A DNA stretch of 64,000 nt from Pinguiococcus pyrenoidosus (GCA_019677205.1 JAAMXY010004159.1:1-64000), one strand, 5' to 3'; numbered from the stretch's first letter, positions 20,359-32,022 are shown. Numbers and translations are program-made. Notes: generated by a model from the letters alone, not told the origin.

Positions 20359-22055
20359 TCACTTGCTAGACGGGTTGGGGTCTTCAGAAGCTTCAGCAGA
20401 GGGAGCCGACACGTCTTTCGCTGGCGCTTTCGCATGCTGCACCGGCTCTTCGCGGAAGGAGAGTCCGACGGTCTTGCCGTCGAAGGTTCGCCCGCTGATT
20501 GCTCGATACGCCTAGTGACACGACACGACAAGACATGACATGGTGGGGGATAGAACGTCTCGTGAGCTCCACTTCAGCAACACCTCGCCCTTCAGTCCTC
20601 ACCTGCGCCGCTTCCTCTCTGGTAGCAAAGGTCACCACAATCGTTTTGTCGGACAGGATATCGACAGCGTTCACATGGCCATAGTGCTGGCATTCGTCGA
20701 GCGTGTCATCCTGTGGGAAGCAAGCATGAGCCAATCCAGCGATGGAACGAGCCCAGGTCAGGCACGCACTTTCAGGTCTCGCATCGATTCGATGCTCTTC
20801 ATGTCCTCCTCTGAGCACATGTTGGACAACACCAGATGCGGTGTCGCTCCTTGCGGCTCACTATTCGTTGCGGGCTGCTCGGTCTGCGTGGCAAGCAGCT
20901 CAGCTGGAGTTCGGGTGGCCAGGTAGGTCGTGAGCATATCGCTCCAGGTCACATGGGCTGTCTGAGGGCCGTCGTACTTGCTCGGCCGAGAGACTTTCAG
21001 TGCTTGCCCCATGAAAGGAATTCCTGTCGAGGGGTTGGGCTGCGATCAGCTCCGAAAGACGACGGCCACGGCCTTTTGGCCAACCTACCATCCAGATTCA
21101 GGGCATTGCTGCAGGCGTCAATCGATTTGAACTCAATGAAGGCAAACTTTCCGTTGAGCCTCGCGTTCACGATGACCGGCTCTGACGAGAGGCCCACCTT
21201 CGAGCAAGCCACAGCTGCGTGAACACCAGGTCGTCGGGCACCTGGACATCAGTTTCGGCCAACCTACCTTGACGAGAGCCGCATTTAGGAAATCCATCAG
21301 AAGAGGCGCTGTCACCTCTGGAGCAGTGTTGCCGACGAAGAGCTCGCGATAGAGCTTGGTGCTGGGATCCACCACTTGCGGGTCTGGCCTTTCTCCCGTC
21401 AACTCTTGCCATGTCACGGCTTGGGAAGCTGGACCAACGTATTTGCCTTCCACGTGGACAGTCCCCAATTAGGCACCAGAGGAGCGAATCGCTTGCAAGA
21501 CAGGCATGCAGTCAGAAAGACGCAGAAGAGCACGTACTTGGTCGCCCAATCTTGAGGAGAGTACCCATAAAAGGCACCCCGTTCAGGTTAAGGGCGCTCG
21601 TGGCTTCTTCTACGCTTCGGAACTCCACGAATGCGAATCTGTTTGGCGGAAGGCAAAGCGTCAGCTCTCGCTTCGCTTTAAGAGAGCCAGATATACACTC
21701 GGCGCACCTACTGTTTATTCTCGTGCTGACGATGGGGTTTCCGGCGTGGTGCAGCAGGTTGGTCTTCTGCATTGCCTCATACAAGAAATCCTTCAGGGTG
21801 AGCTCTGCAGTGCCGGGCGGAATGTTGCCCACGAAAAGCTCCCTGTTCAGCTAGAGATCCAAAAGGCCGACCGATCAATTCATTGCGTGGCTTCAGCCAG
21901 GCGAGAAGCGAGTGACCCACCTTGTTGTTCGGGTCTAGATGTGCGAGCACCGGGGCGCCCTCCGAAGTGCGTACCAACTGAGCCGGATTCAATGTTGGAA
22001 CTTGGATATTCAACCCGCCTGCTGTTAGGCGCGATTGCTCGTCGGCGGCCGACAT
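20359..22055 (-). CDS. U2AF2: U2AF65-like splicing factor with three RRM-type domains (one base out of frame at intron 2)
   Basis: Eight exons on the minus strand: 22055-21921, 21850-21712, 21638-21538, 21446-21268, 21197-21089, 21023-20770, 20710-20603 and 20511-20359. The product resembles the large U2 auxiliary factor that binds the polypyrimidine tract. RRM1 has RELFVGNIPPGTAE and NRFAFVEFRSVEEATSALNL. RRM2 repeats it as RELFVGNTAPEVTA and GKFAFIEFKSIDACSNALNL. The third is a UHM-type domain (HLVLSNMCSEEDM to IVVTFATREEAAQAYRAISG). Each of the first two ends GRPSK/SRPSK before a similar linker. The N-terminal RS domain and ULM of animal U2AF65 are absent. With canonical splice sites the exons total 1178 bases, one short of a whole frame; the missing base maps to the exon 2 donor. 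All other junctions are in phase. Confidence 0.75.
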
Positions 22056-25000
22056 GACAGCTTGAATAGGTCGACAGAAGAGCGAGCGCACTTCGAGCCC
22101 AACCTCCCTTCATTCCTTCCATGGAACTGGTGGTTCACGATCGGGCCCTTGTGAGGCCATAGAACACAGTCTATCATGCGAGAATCACAATGATCGCTTG
22201 TGACAGACACTGTCATTGACTGACCAGCTTGGAGCTCTCGCGAAAGCAACACCTCCAGCTCCCTTGCGTCGCCACTTGGATAGAGTGAAAACCAAAAAAA
22301 TGGCCTCCCGGGTGGGACTGCCACTCGATCTTCGTTTCGAAAGTAGCTAAGCCCCTTCGAGCTGATTTCAGCATATCCATCGAAGGAGGAGCGCGGATGT
22401 CATCGCGGACGTGCGTAACACAATCCATTTTGAAGCAATCTAACACGGCACCAGCCAGGCAGCAGCACACTCGAAAGGCCAAGCAAAGAAATGGTTGGTC
22501 AAGACGTCCGCGCCGTCGAGATTCATTGTACAATGACCCCAGTAAAGCAGACTGGACAGGACGGGCCTGTGAGAGGCCAAAGACGAGTGAGAAGATCGCC
22601 TGCGCAGAAGGCAGGGACGGCGCGCCGTGCGGCTCCGATTGCGCCGGAAGCCATCGAAGTGACGAAAGCGCATCAGCGCCGCTTGAGGGGCGGCACGCTT
22701 GGGCTTCGATGAAAGAAAGAACAACTGTAGAATCTCCTTTTGAGAAGGTTGTGCAGCTATGGCCGTTCGTGGACTTCAATTCAAGCCCAAGATAATAAAG
22801 GTGCTCCTTTCAGCAACCGAAACCATCTGACGAGCTGCAATGCTGCTCAGCAATCTGCACACCGTCTATGCATCAGTTCAATCGATCATAGAATCGATCA
22901 GAGACTATCGATCATAGGATCGGTCAAGTGGACGCTCTCTCGTAGCATCCTCTAGCTCCTTGGAGATTTTCTTCCAGAATGTCCCTCTACCATAGGAAGG
23001 GGGATTTAACCTATTGACAAGATTAGGAAGCGCCATTCCCGATTCTGCCTTCCAAAAGTTCCCTCGGAATCTCCTGTGAGAGGATCTTTATGCACAGCAG
23101 CTTTCGTGCATCTTGCTATTCTACAGCACTGTGATGCCGCTTTTCGCCCCGATCAACTTGTCTGCTGTCCTTGCTATCAGAAACTCGCTTAGCTTCTTGG
23201 CATCGAATAAAAGACTCCGTTGCCCGCGTCTTTCAGACCCTCCAATGCTTCGCTCTGAATTCGTCGGGTTTGCCGAGCTTACCCGTCTGATGGGCCCCAA
23301 AAAGCGCGATGCATACATCACGCACTCTCTTCACTCAAACCGTCAAAAGTTACAATTAAAAACGCAGTGAAAGAAGCCGCATGCGCTTCTGCAGCCTCCT
23401 TCCAAGCGACAAGGTTTGCCAGGGCTGTGTAGTGTCCTAATGCGGGTTGCTGAGCAAGTCATGCTTTTGGCTAATAATGTACGAGTTGCCTGTGCATTCA
23501 AATGCATTAAGCAGAACTTTGCAAAAGCAATGAAAAGAGTTTTTAATTCGCTCCTGTCAGCGATATAGCGGATGATAATAAAGTAGAAAAGCCATTTGGC
23601 AGATCAGTAAATCCAAGATTCTGATTAGAAACAGCGGACAACTAGAAGGGAAAGTCACTTGGCACATTATCTTAAATGCCTTTTCTATTAACATTCCTTC
23701 GTAATGTGCCGGAGATATTAGCCTTGGAAGCCTCACAAACGGGCAAATGAAATCTGCCTGGACAAAAAATTGGTTTCTTCAAGACTACTTTCTTCTACTA
23801 CAAGTATTTATACCAATGGCACTTTTATCATGGGCTAATAAAAATTATCATCGTTTATGTTTATTTTACTTTGACAGAGATGCCTTGCATGAATTGTGAA
23901 GCATGTCTGACATTTGGGAACATGGCCGGGTTGTATTTGTGTTGAAAGCAGGAAATTCTTGTTCATTCGAACAGCAAGGCCGAGGCAAAACCTCAGCTTT
24001 TGAGGCTCACTTGCAGCCTCTTTGATTCTTGTCGTTTGGTGAAGATTGTTTGAACCTCATCACCCTTTTCGTCTGGTGGTGAGAATCCCGCCATCGACTC
24101 GGCTTTTGGTATTTACTAGTCTTTGAAGGGTACACTGCTTCTGCGACTTACTGCTGTACATACATTTCAGGCTGCTATTGTGTTAGTTTCGTTGACAAAG
24201 GTGATTCCACTGGTCTTTTCTCGGGCATTTCTTAGACGGTATTTGCTCGGAAGAGGGAAAGATAGAATAGATAAACAATTTATAGTGTACCGCAGTCATA
24301 TATTCTTTGATCCTTGCAAGTCCAGCCACTCGAGCGTAGTTCGGATACATGTATGCAAGGCATGCTCTTGGAGGTTTCGCTTTACGCTACTTTATATTTT
24401 CTCTAGATCAGCAGTTTTACATAGATCGCACAGAGAACAGAGCAAACATTGCCTGCCTTACTTTCTATATACCAGGTCTTCATCTTGTCAATAATCCTGG
24501 CATTTATGAAACACGCTCAAGTCTTCGTTGGGAAGCTGCTCGCTATACTTTTGCTACTTGACACTCGAATCTAAGCCACGAAAAGCTGACTCAGCTGCTC
24601 TCTGCTTTACAAATTCTCTCACATCAACGCCTTCACACATCTCCTCTGCCCAAGGAAACGCTGCTGAAAGTGGCAAAAGTGCCTGCTCAGTAAACGCGAA
24701 GTCGCTCTCGTTCAAGGGATATAGGTGAGTGGCGGCTCTGAGAGCCCGAATGGCGTTGTTTCTGCCCGCACAGGAAGCAGGTGAAGCGTCTTCGGTAAAG
24801 AGACTGTCGACAAAAAACGAACCCCGGTAAGGACCGCTTCTCACTTCTGGACGGCCTTGCTTGCGATTGCAGCCTCCTTGAAGATTATGTCGACTGAGAC
24901 ATTCGGCACATTTGAAATTGGACAGCGGAGTACGATCACAAGCTATCTTCAACAAGCAGGAGCAAAGCAGAAGAGGAGACGGAGAATCCGACGCCGCCGT

Positions 25001-25662
25001 ATCCAGCGCCGCCGTATCCAGCAGGCTGCGCCTGTCTGCGAGGACACCCTCAACGTCTCAAGAAGCGATGCTCTACGAGATCTCTCTTGAATGCAAAGCA
25101 AGACAAGCAAGAGAGCTCCAAATTGAGGAGACGAAAGGTTTGCGGAATCAGGCCCGATCAACTTATGGATTGACCAGTAGCTAGCCTAGCACTCCAGCAC
25201 CACTGGAGTGTGACATCGTGATCCGTTCTTCTTGGCCTTAGGTCAAGTCCGGCCGACCGGCCGCGTACCTAGCTAGGCAGCTAGCTACAGCCACCTTGCT
25301 TGGCTGAGCGACTTCTTGCTTGCTTGAGAAGTAGAGGAGTAGCTTTGCGACCAGCTGCTTGTACTTCGGAGACTCGTCCGCACCCCCTCTGTCCATCTCT
25401 GCCCGACGTATACTTCTACATTCGGTCTGAACGGTGTGTTCTTCCCCTTCTTCATGGCAGACATCGGTGCTCAGCTCACTCAACTGAGAAATATGGTCTC
25501 TGTCCTATCCTCTCTGTCCACAAACTGTACTCCACTTGACTCCTTGACTCCAGCAAGTGATGCAAATAAAAGAGAAGTGGAGGTGGCGCGAAGATCGCTG
25601 TTTAAAGTGGCGATCGTTTTCTGCGGGCTTGTCGGGAATTCGGCGCCCGTGTGAAGTCGAGG
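22056..25662. other. 3.6-kb low-GC gene desert between divergent genes
   Basis: Between the U2AF-like and EGF-type genes I find no supportable gene. Base composition falls noticeably from about 22780 to 24900, with stop codons dense in all frames. Local features include repeated atcgatcata-type motifs at about 22870-22925, a two-copy gccgccgtatccagc repeat near 24996-25022, and palindromic ctagctagg/agctagcta strings near 25178-25290. A minus-strand frame at 24554-24955 is mildly protein-like but unrecognised. No transposase, tRNA or rRNA signature was seen. Confidence 0.5.
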
Positions 25663-28260
25663 ATGAGATGGCTTTGTTACCTCGGTCTGCTCATGGGGGT
25701 TGCGGGGGCGAGCGCGACCGCGGATTGCGAGACGCTTCACTCCAAGCTTGTGTACGAGCAGAAGGACGCCCCCTCGGATATCAGCGCTGTGATTGCCATC
25801 GTAACGCAGAAAGTGAACGAAGAGCTTGAAGGCAAGCTCAGCTCCATCATTGCTGTGCTTGTGCGGTGCTTGGGTCAAGCGTAGAGAGGCTTACCTTACC
25901 ATTCTGCTTGGGCAATAGGTGTCGTGGGGGTCACCGTGAAGTATCTGGGGGATGATATTCACCGCAAGGTCGGAGAGCACGATGTGGTGGCAGAGGTGCA
26001 GCAGGAGAAGAAAGGTGAGCAAGGAACGCCTATCGGTGCACGTGCGTTTGCTGGACCATGCTGAGCTTCCAAGCAGGGGAAGTGGAGTCAAAGTGCTATC
26101 TCGTTCAATTCAAAATCTTGGACACCGACGAGTGCACGCTGCCCGTTGGGCACGAGATGCGCCACGCCTGCCATTCGAGCGCGACGTGCGTGAACACAGC
26201 GGGCGGATACTACTGCTCTTGCGAGGCTGGCGGCGACTCGCTTTCCTGCTGCTGGCGGCACGGAGATCCTGGCTGCCAAAACGCAAAGATTGCAGCTCAG
26301 TGCGCCGCCGGGTTTCGGTAAGGGGATTTCGGAGGCTTGTCGCGCCACGCAGTCGCCAACTTTCACTTCTCGATGCAGATGCCCGAAGGATATTTGCCCT
26401 GGGAACTGCGCCACGCAGCATGGGGCGCAATGCGTCCCGAGCAATGGGACCACGGTACGTTGTGAAACTGACTGGTGCTGCGTTCGCGAGCGGAACCTAA
26501 AGCAAATGAATCTCCTGCAACAGAACGGATACCACTGCCTGTGCGTCGCTGGACTGGTTGGAAACGGACGCAAGTGCCGCCCAGGCGAAGGGAGCTTCAG
26601 ACAGATCTGGACACGGAACACGAGCACCCTCACCAACGTCTACTTCCGAGGGGAGGACGGCAATGAAGTCGTTCACCCCGCGGAGCTTTGCGGGTGCCAA
26701 AAGCCACGCGTGGACTATTGCGCAGACGCTGAGGTAGGAGGCGCACCGGCTTCGTAACGATCAGCGTCGGTGCCATCTCTGACGTGAGCTTTCGCGTTGA
26801 CGCAGTGTGGACCCAACTCGATATGCATCAACAACCCGGACGGGCACGAGTGTGTCTGCGAAGAGGGCTACAAGGAGATCCCCGGCTATGGCTGCGTTGA
26901 CGATACTCTGCCAGTCCTGAAGCTGCGAGGGCCGCAGACGCTCGTCCTGCCGCAGTGCGGCGCCTACACGGAGCTTGGCTTGGATATCGAAGACACCAAC
27001 GCAGAGCAGTACGAGCGCACTCTGAGAATCCGGTATTCGAGGCCGCTGGGAACGTGCATTCCGACGCTGGGCAACTTCCACGTGAATTACACGGTCGCAA
27101 CGAACTGGACGGATCCGGCCTTTGTCATGGTGCAGAGGAACGTGAAGGTGGCTGACATTGACGAGTGCATGCTGGCCCAGACGGGGACCCTGCTACTGGA
27201 CGGGAAAGAAGTGCGGCCGGACTGCAGCGACTGTGAAGCGAAATGCGACTTCGAGAATGGGGCCACCTGCAAGAACCACATCGGAACCTACGAGTGCAGC
27301 TGCCCGAAGTGCGCGACGGGCGACGGGTTCGTCAAAGGATTTGCGCCCCGCAAGGACCGGGCGATGCCCGTCGGATTCAAGGGGGGGACCGGTTGTCGGG
27401 ACAGCTGCCCACCTGTCATTTCCCTCCTGGAAGAGAACCCGGTCTTCCTGCCCGTCACTGCGAGGGACCCGGGCCCCAATGGGGAGACGGACGTGTCCGA
27501 GGCCGTCCGATTCGGCCAGCCATTCGAGGACGTTGTCGACGAGGATCTCGCAAAGCGTCTTGCGAAGGAGTACCCGGACGTGGCTTGGACGAGGGACAGC
27601 ATCCAAGACAAGGTGACGGTCATCCGTGTTCCGCACGACGTGAGTGACGCCAGCGAGAACGCCGCAGAAACGAAGTACCGGTCCATCGTGCTTGTGAAGC
27701 TGACCGCCAAGGAGACGCGAACGGACAGTCGCAGGCCCAAGGAGTGTCCGAAGTGCCCCGGCTGCCCGGAGTGTCCTCCCCCACCTTCCTGTCCCGCGCC
27801 TACGCCGACTCCGACTTCGCTGTTGACCTCGTCGTGTCCAGCGCCACCGGAAGCTGAGGAGCAGGTCCAGGTGTCACGTGAGACCCCGTTGGATTCGTGG
27901 ATCGAAACGACCGCCGAAGATGTCATCAGCAAGGCCATCCAGTCCGCGGCTGCCAAGGCCCTGATTGATGACCTGAGTCCGGTGCTGCTTCAGATCATCG
28001 CGGTGATAGGCTTCGCACTGGTGCTCTTCCTCTTGCGGAGGTGCATGCTGGCACAGGGTGGTAGGCCTGGAGACGTTTCGGGTAGATCATCGGCGAGACT
28101 GGGCGTGGAGAGCCCGGAAGCGGTGTACAGAACCTTTAGTCCGGGCTCGGCCCCCCGGTCGGGGTCTAGGCGAGAACCCGACCTCACGCCTTTGCGGCCT
28201 GACGCTTCGCTCAGTCGAAGCTCCACCACCGTGAAAAGGTCGCCGGTATTTGATCGGTGA
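25663..28260 (+). CDS. Type I membrane protein with EGF-like domains and an Ig/cadherin-like domain
   Basis: Six exons: 25663-25873, 25919-26014, 26077-26317, 26379-26454, 26524-26733 and 26806-28260, joined in phase to 762 residues. A signal peptide (MRWLCYLGLLMGVAGASA) is followed by several Cys-rich EGF-like modules: TDECTLPVGHEMRHAC to YYCSCEAG; CPGNCATQHGAQC to YHCLCVAGLVGNG; CGPNSICINNPDGHECVCEE; and DIDECMLAQTG to YECSCPKC. The DxDEC starts suggest calcium binding. Between them lies a beta-sandwich-like stretch (PVLKLRGPQTLVLPQCGAYT and on) that resembles DUF5011/Ig-like surface domains. A Cys-Pro linker (PKCPGCPECPPPPSC) leads to one membrane helix (LLQIIAVIGFALVLFLLRR) and a basic Ser-rich tail. 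Adhesion or surface reception is inferred. No family name is offered. Confidence 0.7.
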
Positions 28261-28665
28261 TCAGTGGCGTGCGAAGCAAGAAGGATGGCGAGATCTTTGC
28301 TTCGTGTTATTTCTTCCACGTTTCCCTGCTGCTTCCACATCGGGCGGCAGCCTTCTAAAAAAGCAGCCTAGCTCGCGCGCGCTGTCTGCAAGGGGCGAAA
28401 TTGCTTCAGCGACTCCTACCTCATCGCATCTGTCAGTCTCTCACACAAGCGTCTCGTCTAGACTATTCACATCGTCGAAATCCGTTCTTGGGGGCGATCA
28501 GAAACTCGGAAAAAAGGTACAACTGTGCGGCTCAATGGTACATATGTGCAGCTCAAGTCCCGCCGCAGCAGCTAGGTGCGCATGCAAGAAGCAGGACAGT
28601 GAGAGCAGGCTACAAGAAGGTCGGCCGACGCTTGCGCTGCTGCGCAAGAGGAAAAAGATGTACGA
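28261..28665. other. Convergent spacer, nothing recognised
   Basis: This is 405 bases between stop codons of the EGF-type gene and the Glu/Gln-repeat membrane protein. No gene or repeat of note. Confidence 0.45.
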
Positions 28666-29262
28666 CTACGAACTCCAAAGGCTGGTGGCCGCCACGGCCA
28701 TGAAAGCGCCAGCAACTGCGACCTCGTTGCTGTGATTCTCGACGAAGCGCATGATCGACGCGCCGAGCTTCTTCACACGGCGATCAAAGGTGCGAATTGC
28801 CTTGGCTGCGCACGGTCCCGCCTTGACCTGCACGAAGCAGCCCTTCAAGAGCGGGATCGGCTCGTAGTCGTCGCAGTTATCCGTCATGACCACGGACTGC
28901 TGGTCGACCTCGCTGTCAGCGTCCGGGACGGAGCGTTGCGGTACGGGGGCCGGTCTCTTGGGAACCTGCGTCGTGCCGGAGGCTGCCGACAGCGGAGCAA
29001 AGGGAACACTCGGCGGCGGAGGAGGTTCAAAAGTCAGGGTCGTCTTCGCTGATGCGACCTCCGCTGGTGGCGTGCGGAAGTTGCTGCGGGCCAGAACGGT
29101 CGCAACTATGGCCACCAGGCCAAAGAAGAAGGCGAGCGCCAGGGGTATGTAGGCCTTCTTGCTCAGCTTCGGCGTGCGGCCAGCCTTGCTGACTGGCTCG
29201 CAGACTCCTGGAGGAACCCGCGGCTCCAATTTCTCCAGCCTCAGCTTCGATTCCAGCCCTGG

Positions 29263-29309
<47 letters not shown>

Positions 29310-29334
29310 CTTGTTCCGCATCTTCCTGCTCCAT
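28666..29334 (-). CDS. Small single-pass membrane protein with an (EQ)n tract, unrecognised
   Basis: One exon gives 222 residues from the ATG at 29334. It starts with an acidic head containing an alternating Glu-Gln tract (QAQEQEQEQEQEQEQEQP), then a basic segment (KAGRTPKLSKKAY). One strong membrane helix follows (IPLALAFFFGLVAIVATVLA), then a Pro-rich region and a C-terminal domain with conserved-looking NCDDYEPIPLLKGCFVQVKAG. A weaker hydrophobic helix lies at the extreme C-terminus. The frame is open upstream to about 29415, where gtctttag could be a splice acceptor, so a short upstream exon is possible. A TTTCCCGCC box lies at 29388-29396. I do not recognise the family. Confidence 0.55.
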
Positions 29335-29470
29335 TTCGGACGCAGGCTTCCTGGACAACGACCGTCCGATGGCGCGGAACGTTTCCGGCGGGAAAGGAGA
29401 CGCACCTAAAGACACAATGGGGTCAGCGACACCGTCGTTTCCTCGAGATTGCGTCGCTCTCCGTCCTTAA

Positions 29471-29502
29471 TTTCACGCAGTGCGCACTCGCACTGCGTGA
29501 AA
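29471..29502. other. Perfect 14-bp inverted repeat with a 4-base loop
   Basis: The arm tttcacgcagtgcg (29471-29484) is followed by loop cact and the exact reverse complement (29489-29502). No mismatches. It could be a structured RNA element, a cruciform-forming site or a palindromic binding site. No poly-T run follows. Confidence 0.7.
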
Positions 29503-30309
29503 CACAATCAGAATCCGCTTTCTCTCTCTCTCTTTCTCTCTTTTCCTCTTGCTCAAACCACTTTCCTTGCTCGAGCCAGACATGAAACAAACCCAGGGCT
29601 CCCACGCCTATTTCACCCCGTCAGAAGCAGCCGAGACTTGGGCAGAAAGGCAACAACGACGCGGCGGCACGTGCCGTTGAGAGCGAGGCGCGTTTGCGGA
29701 TCAGCTGAGCACGTACTTGCCGCAGAAAGTGAAGTTGAGGAAGAGATGTCGGACACCCAGGACTCATCTGGCGCCTCAGGCTGCTTGCTTTCGGAGAAGC
29801 TGGACATGCTGTACACTTTGGCAGAGAATCGAAGCACTGTGTGTGCCTCTCCGGCGCTGACCGATCTTTTGAAACGTGGAAGCCACTGGCGGGCGTGGAA
29901 CCGTCCTCTCCTCAATTCTCAATGCTGGAGCAACTGTAGTTCTGCTGATTCTGGCCAAACCAAACTGCAAGTGCAACTACGGCTAGGATTGGTCGATCAT
30001 TTCAATTCTTTGAACAGCAACCAATGAAATGATTCCGAAATGGTTCTCAGCGCTAGGGCGCCCACCCTATGCCCTGTCGGAAAGTGTGGAGACCTATTTG
30101 AAACCTTTCAATTCTCTCATCCAAGCAGTCCGCGCGTAGCAAAGCGTGCGGTAGTGGTGGTCGTGAGAAAAGGGCAAGTGCCAGCGCTCATGGCTTCCTG
30201 GGACTGGGAAGGGAAGGCAGACAGCGTCGGAGCTGAGAGTTGAGGAGTGTGACAGCCCTGCCGCAGGAAGAGACGGCACGGAGCGCCGAACAATCCGAAC
30301 AATCCGCGA

Positions 30310-30420
30310 CAACTGAGACACATCTGAGACACATCTGAGACACAACTGAGACACATCTGAGACACAACTGAGACATCCGCGATATCCGCGATATCCGAGG
30401 CATCCGAGGCATCCGACATA
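30310..30420. repeat. Compound minisatellite upstream of UXS
   Basis: About five copies of an 11-base unit (ctgagacacat and ctgagacacaa) are followed by two copies of ccgcgatat and two of ccgaggcat. The tract lies 140-250 bp upstream of the chosen UXS start. Confidence 0.85.
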
Positions 30421-30562
30421 TCGGAGAACTCAGAGAACTTAGAGAATTCCCTCCCGAGCATTCATCATTCGTGCGCGAAGTCGTGGAGGCAGGGTGGGAG
30501 ACGGGGAGGAGTTCGACTCGGAGAGCGGCGCCGCCTTCGCGGACGCGCGCAAGCCGCTTCCA

Positions 30563-32022
30563 ATGCTTCCGTCCATGCTCCGAGGACGGACGAGCTCCGT
30601 CGCCACATTTGTGGCGTGTGCCGCCTGCTTCTTTCTAGGAACGCTGTGGCGCAACGGCCACTCCCTTCACCATCTGGATGGGGGTGCCACCGCGAGCATG
30701 AAGCCCAGATCCCCGAACTGGTGCACCACTGTCGAAGAGTGCCGAGAGAAGTTGGAGAGCATGCAAAGTCTGGTGCGGGCTGAGGTGGATCGCCAGGTCG
30801 GCCTCGTACAGAAGGGCCTAAAGGCCCCGGAGGCCCAGAACGGCGTGGCGCGGGACTTTCCGCCCGTGAAGCAGCTCCCGGAGGGGCAGCGCCTGCGGAT
30901 CCTGGTGACCGGGGGGGCTGGCTTCGTGGGGTCCCACCTGGTGGACCGCCTCATGCTTCAGGGTCACGAGGTCATCGTGGTGGACAACATGTTCACAGGT
31001 CGCAAGAAGAACGTGCAGCACTGGTTCGGCCATCCCAACTTCTCCCTGAGGCTGCATGACGTTGTGGAACCGCTGCTGCTCGAGGTCGACCGCATCTATC
31101 ATTTGGCGTGTCCCGCGTCGCCCCCGCACTATCAATACAATCCAATCAAGACCATTAAGACGTCCACGGAGGGCACCCTCAACATGCTGGGCCTCGCGAA
31201 GCGGACCAACGCGAGAATGCTCCTCACCTCGACGTCGGAGGTGTACGGCGATCCGGAGATATCACCTCAGCCGGAGACGTACTGGGGCCACGTGAATCCC
31301 ATCGGGCCCAGGGCCTGCTACGACGAGGGCAAGCGCGTCGCAGAGACGATGATGTATGCATACAGCAAGCAGGAGAAGGTGGACATCCGCGTCGCCCGGA
31401 TCTTCAACACCTTTGGGCCGCGCATGCACCCCAACGATGGTCGCGTCGTCAGCAACTTCATCATCCAAGCTCTGCAGGTCTAGCGCTTGCCGTCCGTGAA
31501 GCGATGCTCCAACAGGCGCCCCTAACTCTTCGCTCTCTCAGGGAAAGCCTATTACTATATACGGAGACGGCCAGCAGACGAGATCCTTCCAGTTTGTGTC
31601 GGATCTCGTGGAAGGCCTGATCCGCCTCATGGAAAGCGAGTATCGTCTGCCCGTCAACATCGGCAACCCCGACGAGTACACCATTGCGAACTTTGCGACG
31701 CTCATCCACCAGATGACCAACAGTGAGTCGGACATCGTCCGTCTCGATGCGACGCAGGTGCGACAGAACGCTAGGCTTCGCATCCAAGTGCTTGGGTGGC
31801 GCTGACAGCGACGCTCCGCAGGACGATCCGAGACAAAGGCGACCGGACATTACCGTCGCGGAGCAGAAGCTGGGTTGGAGACCAGTGACGCCCGTGAAAG
31901 ACGGATTATCAAAGACCATCGATTACTTCAGACAAGAACTCGAATCAACAGGTGAAATCGCTCCGACGGGGCCATTGCCGGCAAGACCCAAGCCTGTTGC
32001 GGATGCATATTCATTGAATTGA
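30563..32022 (+). CDS. UXS: UDP-glucuronate decarboxylase (UDP-xylose synthase), membrane-anchored
   Basis: Three exons (30563-31477, 31542-31757 and 31822-32022) join in frame to 443 residues. UXS converts UDP-glucuronate to UDP-xylose, usually in the Golgi lumen, supplying xylan and glycoprotein synthesis. The NAD-binding motif [15 protein letters not shown] lies near residue 115, [18 protein letters not shown] follows, and the catalytic YxxxK is YDEGKR at about 253-257. Conserved [19 protein letters not shown] and [20 protein letters not shown] leave little doubt about the family. The first 30 residues hold a type II signal anchor ([19 protein letters not shown]), fitting a Golgi form. The reading frame continues a short way upstream after a possible acceptor (ggcag), so an extra 5' exon may exist. 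It is convergent with the K+ channel gene. Confidence 0.92.

Larger units (their letters stand above)
29335..30562. other. Divergent spacer with hairpin, CT tract and minisatellite
   Basis: This is 1228 bases between head-to-head starts. It contains the perfect hairpin at 29471-29502, a ctctctct/tttctc tract at about 29519-29545, and the minisatellite at 30310-30420. A small plus-strand frame beginning at 29746 is not supported as a gene. Confidence 0.5.

Noticed and set aside
24554-24955. Minus-strand frame of about 130 codons (ending EFVKQRAAESAFRGLDSSVK)
   Set aside because: Somewhat protein-like, but no domain, no clear splice partners, low-GC codon use unlike neighbours, and a location in the gene desert. 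Kept only as a remark in that region.
29746-30027. Possible small plus-strand protein (MSDTQDSSGASGCLLSEKLD)
   Set aside because: Short, unrecognised, in a spacer that also holds repeats. Nothing but an ATG and an open frame supports it.
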